From: Lachnospiraceae bacterium A4
GTDB lineage: Bacteria > Bacillota > Clostridia > Lachnospirales > Lachnospiraceae
Assembly (NCBI GenBank): GCA_000403215.2
Contig: KE159530.1
Span: 124,001-188,000 of the forward strand
Direction of reading: 5' to 3'
DNA length: 64,000 nt
A program made the position numbers and the translations under genes. The notes beneath the pieces are model-generated. The model had not been told where the DNA came from and searched no databases. It saw only the letters and a program-made list of their open reading frames with translations. Positions 49,253 to 56,811 of this stretch are shown one piece after another; within the stretch, counting starts at the first letter, position 1, and the number at the start of each line of letters is the position of its first letter.

Positions 49253-50306
49253 AATATTAGTAGATGGGTATAAAAGTATTGACAGGAGTGAATTGGAATT
49301 ATCTAATTTTACATTGCTGGCGGGGGTCAACTCGGCAGGAAAATCCTCTGTCATTCAGGCTGTGATGTACGTCACGCAAGCACATCATCACTATGGACGG
49401 CAAAGGAAACCTGACATTGGGCGGTTTATGGATATCAGAAATAGCATTAAGGGCAATCGGGAAATTTATTTTGAGTTGGATTTGCGAAGACATGAAAAAA
49501 AAACGACAGTGAAGGTGATTCTGACGCAGAAGGAGAACGGAGTAGGCATGGACTTGCAACAGCCATCAGGATTTAGCCTGATTGATTTTATTCAAAGAAA
49601 TAAGATTGTCTACTTGCCTGTGGAACGAGTAGGGATTATGCGCACATATGAATTAAATACACAGCAGGAAAGGATAATTGGAGAGCGCGGTGAATATGCA
49701 TATTCTTATCTCGCATTATATGGACAGGAATCTATACCCGCGGAGGAATTTGCCTATAAGCCGGAAGAGGTAGGTCAAAGTCTCAACAATCAAGTAAATT
49801 ACTGGCTGGAATATCTAATGGGATTTAATGTGCAGACAAATATTGTGCAGGATGTAGATCAGGTGGTAGTCACGTATTCAAATGCAAAGAACAACCGATA
49901 TTACAGAGGAAAAAATGTCGGAACAGGAGTGACATATATGTCAATTTTGGTAATTGCTGCATTGGCATGTAAACAGGAGGACATTTTGATTATCGAGAAT
50001 CCTGAAATTCACCTTCATCCAAGAGCACAGTCGCGTTTTATGGAATTTCTTGCATTTTTAGCAAATAAGGGATTACAGGTTATTGTGGAGACACACAGTG
50101 ATCACATTTATAATGGAATGAGAAAATGTATCAAGAGGAATACCTTGGACAAGGAAAAGGCAGCAGCTTATTTTTTTGAGTTGGACGATACGATGCAGAC
50201 AAGGGTAGAGCGAATCCGCCTGAATGACGAAGGTGCAGAAGAAAATCATCCATATGGAATGTTTGACCAGTTTGATGACGATCTGGATGAATTGCTGGGA
50301 TTGTAG
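49242..50306 (+). CDS. AAA/ABC-class ATPase with DUF3696-like C-terminus
   Basis: A 354-aa SMC/OLD-like ATPase. Walker A is GVNSAGKSS (residues 28-36). The signature-like region is GTGVTYMSILVIAALAC. Walker B is IIENPEIHLHP (Glu252), and the H-loop is VIVETHSDHIYNG. The end VERIRLNDEGAEENHPYGMF and the following acidic FDQFDDDLDELLGL tail resemble DUF3696. No TOPRIM or other nuclease domain is attached. ATPases of this type sense DNA ends or phage products in several defence systems (Septu, Gabija, PARIS, Menshen). It is translationally coupled to the DUF262 gene and 7 bases from the next gene. The defence role is inferred. Confidence 0.88.
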   Translation: MLSRILVDGYKSIDRSELELSNFTLLAGVNSAGKSSVIQAVMYVTQAHHHYGRQRKPDIGRFMDIRNSIKGNREIYFELDLRRHEKKTTVKVILTQKENGVGMDLQQPSGFSLIDFIQRNKIVYLPVERVGIMRTYELNTQQERIIGERGEYAYSYLALYGQESIPAEEFAYKPEEVGQSLNNQVNYWLEYLMGFNVQTNIVQDVDQVVVTYSNAKNNRYYRGKNVGTGVTYMSILVIAALACKQEDILIIENPEIHLHPRAQSRFMEFLAFLANKGLQVIVETHSDHIYNGMRKCIKRNTLDKEKAAAYFFELDDTMQTRVERIRLNDEGAEENHPYGMFDQFDDDLDELLGL

Positions 50307-50313
50307 GTGAAGA

Positions 50314-51150
50314 ATGGAAATATTACTAAACGAGAAATCGCTTGATGGGCAGTTTGATTCTTTGGAAGCATTTTTAAAAACGTTACCAGAAATGAGCAGA
50401 AACATGAAAATACTAAAGGAGAGGAATTTAATATTATATAAGCATAGTTCTCTGTATGCCAGAACTGTCACAAACGAACTGTCCTTGATGGACCTGCAAA
50501 ACAGCAAAGGGAATATTCTGCCAGAATATAGGGATGTGCTTAGAAAATGGAAGAGAGATTTATCGATGCTGACAACAAGTCCTCCATTTTGGGATACAGA
50601 AAGCCAGAAGTGTGAGGATTCCATCTCTGAAGCTGCAAGGCGTAATACGGATGTAATTTCCTTTCAGCATCCTGATTATGAGGACAAGGAATTGAAAGTA
50701 GTGGATTCTGAGTATAATACCCACATTGTATATTCTTCTGTCACAACAAACCATTTGCTGACTATTTTGCTGATGCGCAAAGTGATTGATTTCCTTTATT
50801 TTTTGCGGACAAGATATACAGGTAAAAGACTGGTATTAGACCAATTGGATATGGAGAGCGTGAAAAAACTGCAAAAATCAGAACTTGTTGAATTGACACA
50901 AGCTTTGGACCGGTTTGAAAGTATGGATTCTTGGAGAGATATATGCATAGACCCATTTTTTTATTATAAGAGTTATCAGCCGGCATCAAAAAAGAAAAAT
51001 TACTTTGCGAATATGGGATTTGGAGAAAAGGATATTGATAAATTTAGATGTGGTCAGCACTCACAGGTTAGGTGTTTTGGCTATCGGGAAGGCGAAAAAT
51101 TTCACATACTAATGGTGGAGAGGGATCATAGTGTGAGCGATACTGGCTGA
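50314..51150 (+). CDS. Third cassette protein, unrecognised, candidate effector
   Basis: I do not recognise this 278-aa protein. ATG 50314 is 7 bases after the ATPase stop with AGGTGAAG at its ribosome binding site. The first 150 residues are helical and polar. A segment near 149-165 (TTNHLLTILLMRKVIDFLYF) is hydrophobic but is probably a buried helix. The last 40 residues hold a compact motif: KFRCGQHSQVRCFGYREG, then KFHILMVERDH and the end VSDTG. This recalls the beta-strand ends of small nucleases or RelE-like toxins, a weak resemblance. Always-adjacent effector genes are typical of ATPase-based defence systems, so a nuclease role is plausible but unproved. Codons are AT-rich like the rest of the cassette. 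Confidence 0.7.
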   Translation: MEILLNEKSLDGQFDSLEAFLKTLPEMSRNMKILKERNLILYKHSSLYARTVTNELSLMDLQNSKGNILPEYRDVLRKWKRDLSMLTTSPPFWDTESQKCEDSISEAARRNTDVISFQHPDYEDKELKVVDSEYNTHIVYSSVTTNHLLTILLMRKVIDFLYFLRTRYTGKRLVLDQLDMESVKKLQKSELVELTQALDRFESMDSWRDICIDPFFYYKSYQPASKKKNYFANMGFGEKDIDKFRCGQHSQVRCFGYREGEKFHILMVERDHSVSDTG

Positions 51151-51215
51151 GACAGGATTTTGGATAAATAGTGCAATCCGAATGACACATTCAAATAAAG
51201 TTCACTTAAAATTCA

Positions 51216-51244
51216 TTGAATTTATGCGCGTTATCTGCTACAAT
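51216..51244 (+). promoter_or_regulatory. Promoter upstream of secA
   Basis: TTGAAT (51216-51221), a 17-base spacer, then TACAAT (51239-51244). It gives a leader of about 165 bases before secA. Confidence 0.7.
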
Positions 51245-51315
51245 AGTCATTGGTTTGTACAGTGCTGGCTGAATAGATGGACAAAAATGCACTGTGAAAA
51301 GAGGTATTTGTAGCG

Positions 51316-51369
51316 ATGACAGTCATTTTAGAAGGCACGAAAAGCATGTTTATGTGCCAAAAGCAATGA
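51316..51369 (+). other. Possible 17-codon leader ORF upstream of secA
   Basis: ATG at 51316 opens a 17-codon frame ([17 protein letters not shown]) ending TGA at 51367-51369, with AGAGG at 51300-51304 as a possible binding site. It lies in the secA leader. A regulatory leader peptide is only a guess; chance is also possible. Confidence 0.25.
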
Positions 51370-51415
51370 ATCTGGCTGCACAGTTATGAAAAGATTATTT
51401 AGATTGGAGCCGCAC

Positions 51416-53983
51416 ATGAGTATTATAGAAAAAGTATTCGGTACACACAGTGAACGCGAATTAAAAAGGATTGAACCCATTGTAAAAAAGATTGAGAGCT
51501 ATCGCGATGAGATGGGAAAGCTCTCCGATGAGGGGCTTCGCGAAAAGACTGCGGAGTTCAAAAAGAGAGTGGCGGAGGGCACGAGCCTCGATGACATTCT
51601 CCCGGAGGCATACGCTGTTGTCCGCGAGGGTGCAAAGCGTGTATTGAATCAGGAGCATTACAGAGTACAGTTAATCGGCGGTATCGTTCTGCATCAGGGA
51701 CGAATCGCAGAGATGAGAACTGGTGAAGGAAAGACACAGACTGCGCTTTTGCCCGCCTATCTGAATGCATTGGAGGGAAAAGGTGTACATGTTGTCACAG
51801 TCAACGACTATCTGGCAAAGCGAGATGCCGAGTGGATGGGACAGGTGCATGAGTTTCTCGGGCTCAAAGTCGGTGTCGTGTTAAACGATATGAAGCCAGA
51901 TGAGAGGCGTGAGGCGTACAATTGTGACATCACCTATGTCACCAACAATGAGCTTGGATTTGATTACCTCCGCGACAATATGGTCATTTATAAAGAACAG
52001 TTGGTGCTCAGAGACCTGCACTTTGCCATCATCGACGAGGTGGACTCTGTACTGATCGACGAGGCGAGAACACCGCTGATCATATCAGGGCAGAGCAGCA
52101 AATCCACAAAGCTCTACGAAGTGTGTGACATTCTCGCCAGACAGATGAAGCGCGGCGAGGATGTGCCTGAGATGACCAAGATGGATTTCGTCATGGGTGT
52201 GGAGCAGGAGGAGACAGGGGACTTTATCGTCAATGAGAAGGATAAGGTTGTGAACCTCACGGCAGCAGGCGTCGAGCGCGTGGAAAAGTTTTTCCAGATT
52301 GAAAACCTTGCAGACCCCGAAAACCTTGAAATACAGCACAATATCATCTTAGCGCTGCGGGCGCACAATCTCATGTTCCGCGATCAGGATTATGTGGTAA
52401 AAGACGATCAGGTACTGATTGTAGATGAGTTTACAGGACGTATCATGCCGGGGCGCCGTTACTCCGACGGCTTGCATCAGGCGATCGAGGCCAAAGAGCA
52501 TGTCAAAGTAAAGCGTGAGAGCAAGACGCTTGCAACCATTACCTTCCAGAACTTCTTCAACAAGTTTGACAAGAAGTGCGGCATGACAGGTACAGCGCTC
52601 ACTGAGGAGAAAGAGTTCCGCGATATCTATGGCATGGACGTTGTCGTTGTGCCCACAAACCGCCCAGTCATCCGTATCGACAATCAGGACAGTGTATACA
52701 AGACCAAGAAGGAGAAGCTGCATGCGATCGTGGATGCTGTGGGGAAGGCGCATGAGACAGGGCAGCCTGTATTGGTGGGTACGATCACGATCGAGGCGAG
52801 TGAGGAGTTGAGCAAAATGCTCACAAGGCGAGGTATTCCCCACAAGGTACTGAACGCGAAATTTCACGAGTTGGAGGCGGAGATCGTGGCGGACGCTGGA
52901 CAGCATGGCGCTGTCACCATTGCGACAAACATGGCAGGACGTGGTACAGACATCAAGCTCGACGAGGAGTCGAGAGCTGCCGGCGGGTTGATGATCATCG
53001 GTACAGAGCGGCATGAGTCGAGACGTATTGACAATCAGCTTCGAGGCCGTGCAGGGCGTCAGGGAGATCCCGGTATGTCCCGGTTTTATATCTCCCTTGA
53101 AGATGATCTGATGCGTCTGTTTGGTTCTGAGCGTCTGATCAATATGTTCAATACGCTGGGGATTCCAGAGGGGCAGGAGATTGAGCACAAGATGCTCACG
53201 AGCGCCATTGAAAACGCGCAGAAAAAGATTGAGAGCAACAACTTTGGCATTCGTAAGAATCTGCTGGAATATGATCAGGTTATGAATGAACAGCGCGAGA
53301 TCATCTATGAGGAGCGCCGCCGTGTGCTCGACGGAGAGAGTATGCGGGATGCCATCTACAAAATGATCACAGATATCGTTGAGAGCTCTGTGGACACTGC
53401 GATCAATGATGATTTAGAGCCGGAAGAATGGGATCTGAATGAGCTCAACACACTGCTGCTTCCGATCGTGCCGATTCATCCCGTCGTGTTAGAGCGCGTC
53501 TCAAAGCAGACGAAGAACGGATTAAAGCACCAGTTAAAGGAGGAGGCAGTCAAGCTCTATGAGAGCAAGGAGGCAGAGTTCCCTGAACCGGAGAATATCC
53601 GTGAGATCGAGCGCGTCATTCTGCTCAAAGTGATTGACCGCAAGTGGATGGATCACATTGATGACATGGACCAGCTTCGTCAGGGCGTCGGCCTGCAGGC
53701 ATACGGCCAGCGCGACCCGCTTGTGGAGTATAAAATGAACGGATATGAGATGTTTGATGCCATGACAGCCAACATCAAACAGGATACAGTGCGGATGCTG
53801 CTGCACGTCAAGGTAGAACAGAAGGTAGAGCGTGAGGAGGTTGCCAAGGTTACAGGAACGAACAAAGATGAGACGTTGCAGAAGGGACCTAAGACGCGCG
53901 CGGAGGCAAAGGTCTATCCAAATGATCCGTGTCCATGCGGCAGCGGTAAGAAGTACAAGCAGTGCTGTGGCAGAAAAGCCTGA
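51416..53983 (+). CDS. secA: Preprotein translocase ATPase SecA
   Basis: Motor of Sec-dependent protein export. ATG 51416 is chosen because it gives the family N-terminus [24 protein letters not shown] lies 8 bases before it. An upstream in-frame ATG at 51386 adds an atypical 10 residues. The 855-aa protein shows Walker [18 protein letters not shown] (near residue 103), [49 protein letters not shown] and [13 protein letters not shown]. It ends in the zinc-binding SEC-C motif [14 protein letters not shown], which contacts SecB or ribosomes in other bacteria. prfB follows 40 bases later. Confidence 0.98.
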   Translation: MSIIEKVFGTHSERELKRIEPIVKKIESYRDEMGKLSDEGLREKTAEFKKRVAEGTSLDDILPEAYAVVREGAKRVLNQEHYRVQLIGGIVLHQGRIAEMRTGEGKTQTALLPAYLNALEGKGVHVVTVNDYLAKRDAEWMGQVHEFLGLKVGVVLNDMKPDERREAYNCDITYVTNNELGFDYLRDNMVIYKEQLVLRDLHFAIIDEVDSVLIDEARTPLIISGQSSKSTKLYEVCDILARQMKRGEDVPEMTKMDFVMGVEQEETGDFIVNEKDKVVNLTAAGVERVEKFFQIENLADPENLEIQHNIILALRAHNLMFRDQDYVVKDDQVLIVDEFTGRIMPGRRYSDGLHQAIEAKEHVKVKRESKTLATITFQNFFNKFDKKCGMTGTALTEEKEFRDIYGMDVVVVPTNRPVIRIDNQDSVYKTKKEKLHAIVDAVGKAHETGQPVLVGTITIEASEELSKMLTRRGIPHKVLNAKFHELEAEIVADAGQHGAVTIATNMAGRGTDIKLDEESRAAGGLMIIGTERHESRRIDNQLRGRAGRQGDPGMSRFYISLEDDLMRLFGSERLINMFNTLGIPEGQEIEHKMLTSAIENAQKKIESNNFGIRKNLLEYDQVMNEQREIIYEERRRVLDGESMRDAIYKMITDIVESSVDTAINDDLEPEEWDLNELNTLLLPIVPIHPVVLERVSKQTKNGLKHQLKEEAVKLYESKEAEFPEPENIREIERVILLKVIDRKWMDHIDDMDQLRQGVGLQAYGQRDPLVEYKMNGYEMFDAMTANIKQDTVRMLLHVKVEQKVEREEVAKVTGTNKDETLQKGPKTRAEAKVYPNDPCPCGSGKKYKQCCGRKA

Positions 53984-54023
53984 AAGTTGTTTAATCTATA
54001 AAATGAAAAAGGTGGTGAACGCA

Positions 54024-55140
54024 ATGGTAGAACTCGACCAGATGAAACAGGAGTTACAGACCTACGAAAGTCCATTAGCGGAAGTGAGGGATTCACTTTG
54101 ACCTCGCAAATAAAGAGAGGCGTATAGAAGAGCTGGAGCGGGAGATGGAGGCGCCCGGCTTCTGGGACGACCCCGATCGCTCGAATCGGCAGATGAAGGA
54201 ACTAAAACAGCTCAAGGACACGGTGGCGCAGTGCAATGGTCTCAAGTCGCAGTATGAGGATATTGAGACGCTGATTGAGATGGGCTACGAGGCAGAGGAT
54301 GCGGAGATGATACCGGAGATTCGCGAAGAGCTGGATCGTTTCATCGAGGCATTTGAGACACTTCGCATCAGCACGCTCTTGTCAGAGGAATATGACAAGT
54401 GCAATGCCATTTTAAAGCTCAATGCGGGAGCCGGCGGCACGGAGAGCTGTGACTGGGCAGGAATGCTCTACCGCATGTACACGAGATGGGCAGATCGCAG
54501 AGGCTTCTCCATTGATGTGCTGGATTTCCTTGACGGAGACGAGGCGGGCATCAAGTCCATTACGTTTCAGGTAAACGGCGAGAATGCCTATGGATATCTC
54601 AAATCGGAGAAGGGCGTGCACAGGCTTGTGCGCATCTCTCCGTTCAATGCGCAGGGCAAGCGGCAGACTTCTTTCGTGTCACTGGATGTCATGCCGGATA
54701 TCGAGGAAGATTTGGACGTGGAGATCAACGAGGATGACTTGCGGATTGACACATACCGAAGCAGCGGCGCAGGAGGCCAGCATATCAACAAGACCTCCTC
54801 CGCAATCCGTATCACGCACATTCCGACTGGAACTGTTGTCCAGTGTCAGAATGAGCGCTCACAGTTCCAGAATAAAGATAAGGCGATGCAGATGTTAAAG
54901 GCAAAACTGTTTTTGCTCAAACAGGAGGCAAATGCAGAAAAGCTTTCGGATATCCGCGGAGAGGTAAAGGAGATCGGATGGGGCAATCAGATTCGTTCTT
55001 ATGTGATGCAGCCCTATACGATGGTCAAAGATCACAGAACCAACTTTGAGTCCGGCAACGTTGATGCAGTCATGGACGGCGGTCTGGACGGATTCATCAA
55101 TGCCTATCTGAAATGGAAGAGCAGCGGTACGGCACAGTAA
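54024..55140 (+). CDS. prfB: Peptide chain release factor 2 (programmed +1 frameshift)
   Basis: Terminates translation at UGA and UAA. The coding sequence is 54024-54098 joined to 54100-55140, total 371 aa. ATG 54024 lies 8 bases after AAGGTGG. The first 25 codons end CTT, followed by an in-frame TGA (54099-54101). Reading shifts +1 to GAC, giving SLDLANKERRIEELE. The stop-codon recognition tripeptide SPF falls at 205-207 and the catalytic GGQ at 250-252, exactly as in E. coli RF2, which supports the joined reading. The gene is not broken: low RF2 favours the shift and so regulates its own level. Confidence 0.97.
54086..54102 (+). promoter_or_regulatory. RF2 autoregulatory frameshift site
   Basis: GAGGG (54086-54090) acts as the internal Shine-Dalgarno-like element, followed by the slippery CTT-TGA-C (54096-54102). 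The layout matches the known prfB site, with a 5-base gap between the element and CTT compared with 3 in E. coli. Confidence 0.9.
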
Positions 55141-55162
55141 ACAGACGCAGGAGAAACTTTTT

Positions 55163-55705
55163 ATGAAAAGAGTATGCAAACAGTGCGGAAAAGAATTTGA
55201 ACTGTCAGAAGGTGAGATTCGTTTTTACGAAAAGAAAGGACTCGAGCTGCCCAAACGCTGTCAGCAGTGCAGGGACCAAAAAGCGGGCAATCGTCCTAAG
55301 CGTACTGTGGCTGCTGTTGTGGTGGTGCTTCTGTTTCTTGTTTCTTTTTTGGGAAAATATATTGCGCCAGACGTTTTTGACTCAGCACCGCAGACACCGC
55401 AGAGCGCAGAGTTTGAAGGCGCGTATGAGACAGCGTCAGAACGCACATACGAATTTCGGAAACACCGTTATCTTACCGAGCATTTCGAGAAGCACGGTGA
55501 CGAGTTTCCCTACGATACGGAGGAAGCCTATCTGCAAGGCGCCAACAATGTGATTAACAACCCCGATGCACTCCATAAGTTTGAGGAAGAAGACGGGGAC
55601 GATGTCTATTTTGTCGAGGATACAAATGAATTTGTGGTCGTCTCTACAGATGGATATATCCGAACATATTTTATTGCAGACATTGATTACTTTAACAGAC
55701 AGTAA
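55163..55705 (+). CDS. Zinc-ribbon / single-pass membrane protein with toxin-like C-terminal domain
   Basis: A 180-aa protein in three parts. The N-terminal zinc ribbon has Cys5, Cys8, Cys33 and Cys36 (CKQCGKEF and RCQQC). A membrane segment covers about 48-66 (VAAVVVVLLFLVSFLG). The C-terminal domain (about 92-180) contains RYLTEHFEKHGDEF, EEAYLQGANNVINN and TNEFVVVSTDGYIRTYF. That last domain resembles nuclease-type domains at the ends of bacterial polymorphic toxins (BECR/RNase-like), with a conserved His/Lys and a Thr-Asn-Glu-Phe strand. The resemblance is by eye and unconfirmed. The gene follows prfB by 22 bases and ends at a two-way terminator. A function is not established. Confidence 0.72.
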   Translation: MKRVCKQCGKEFELSEGEIRFYEKKGLELPKRCQQCRDQKAGNRPKRTVAAVVVVLLFLVSFLGKYIAPDVFDSAPQTPQSAEFEGAYETASERTYEFRKHRYLTEHFEKHGDEFPYDTEEAYLQGANNVINNPDALHKFEEEDGDDVYFVEDTNEFVVVSTDGYIRTYFIADIDYFNRQ

Positions 55706-55708
55706 ACA

Positions 55709-55747
55709 AAAGCCAGACCCCTTCATATATTGGGCGTCTGGCTTTTT
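55709..55747 (+). terminator. Terminator between convergent genes
   Basis: AAAGCCAGAC (55709-55718) pairs with GTCTGGCTTT (about 55736-55745), followed by T residues. The A run on the left arm lets it work for the minus-strand gene from 56630 as well. Confidence 0.85.
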
Positions 55748-55805
55748 CTGTATTTCGTTCGCCTGCCTGCGCGTCTTTTGCGCATACATTGATTGACCAG
55801 TGGGT

Positions 55806-56630
55806 TTATTGACAGGCAACAGATTTATTCCGCACAGACATCAGATCCAGATAAAAATTTGTCTCTGCCATGCTCATATAAGGAATCACCCAGATTAACG
55901 AGATGCCGCAGGTGAGGATGCTGAGCAGAAAGGAAGGAACAAAGCTCAGATACAGCATAAACAGACGGATTTTGTTGCCGTTCATGACCTCAAAGCACTT
56001 TTTGAGAATTTCACCCGCACTCAGATTAGGAAAGTCAAGCACCATGTAAAATGCCGGAAAAAACGGCAGCGTCAAAATGGTGGAAACGACAGTGCACACC
56101 AGCATAATCAGGTAAAACTTTAACGTAGCGCTGTAAAAAATATTGTATGCCTCAAGCAATTCATAGTTGTCAAGAATAGATTCGGTTCTTGAGAACTGGA
56201 GAAGAGGAACGGAGTTGATCATGTCACTGTACTGAATGGAGGCGATATCAAGCGGAATCATGCAAATGGAATTGATGATGGCGATGACCGTGCCGATTTT
56301 CAAAATCTTGACAAGATCCTGCTGAAAACCGCAGAACAAATCTCCAATCGCCGCCGGCATATTACAGGCAGTTTTCAGAAAAATAAATGCTGCCCCGACA
56401 CTCAGCACACAGACAGCGATCTGCAAGAGGACTGTCATGATATAATTGAGGATATATCCAGTCGTGGTGCGCGTGGGAATGAGGGCAGTGATCAGATTTA
56501 CAGACATAAAACTGATGAGCAGCTTTAGCAGGAGAGAGCCTGCCAAGATGCCCATGTGCTGACTGGTCTGTACCCTTGCCAGAGATTTTAGCTCATAGTT
56601 GCTTTTATAGTGTGATTGCTGCATAGTCAT
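55806..56630 (-). CDS. DUF975 family integral membrane protein
   Basis: A 274-aa protein with about six membrane segments (LLLKLLISFMSVNLITALI, YIMTVLLQIAVCVLSVGAAF, IGTVIAIINSICMIPLDIAS, FYLIMLVCTVVSTILTLPFF, LFMLYLSFVPSFLLSILTCG). The end SLIWVIPYMSMAETNFYLDL matches the conserved C-terminus of DUF975 proteins. Function of the family is unknown. Two start codons are possible, 56630 and 56624, with GAAGGG before both. It is the only clear minus-strand gene in the window and has its own divergent promoter facing that of tex. Confidence 0.82.
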   Translation of the reverse strand: MTMQQSHYKSNYELKSLARVQTSQHMGILAGSLLLKLLISFMSVNLITALIPTRTTTGYILNYIMTVLLQIAVCVLSVGAAFIFLKTACNMPAAIGDLFCGFQQDLVKILKIGTVIAIINSICMIPLDIASIQYSDMINSVPLLQFSRTESILDNYELLEAYNIFYSATLKFYLIMLVCTVVSTILTLPFFPAFYMVLDFPNLSAGEILKKCFEVMNGNKIRLFMLYLSFVPSFLLSILTCGISLIWVIPYMSMAETNFYLDLMSVRNKSVACQ

Positions 56631-56667
56631 TCTTCCCTTCTATAAATACCTTTATCATATAAAAATG

Positions 56668-56696
56668 ATTGTATCATGTTTCATACAATAAAACAA
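56668..56696 (-). promoter_or_regulatory. Promoter of the DUF975 gene
   Basis: On the minus strand TTGTTT (56696-56691), a 17-base spacer and TACAAT (56673-56668), about 40 bases before the start codon. Confidence 0.65.
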
Positions 56697-56717
56697 TGAA
56701 ATCCATATGAAATGTTC

Positions 56718-56746
56718 TTGAATCGCGCTTTATTTTATCATATAAT
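56718..56746 (+). promoter_or_regulatory. Promoter of tex
   Basis: TTGAAT (56718-56723), a 17-base spacer and TATAAT (56741-56746), about 65 bases before tex. Confidence 0.75.
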
Positions 56747-56811
56747 TGTAATATCGCTGTTTTAGGAATTGTATACAGCAATATTACGATGAAGAGGGAA
56801 AAGGCACAGCA

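Noticed and set aside
54024-54101. prfB as a pseudogene with an early stop
   Set aside because: The stop is the known programmed frameshift site, and the joined protein has SPF and GGQ in the exact RF2 positions.
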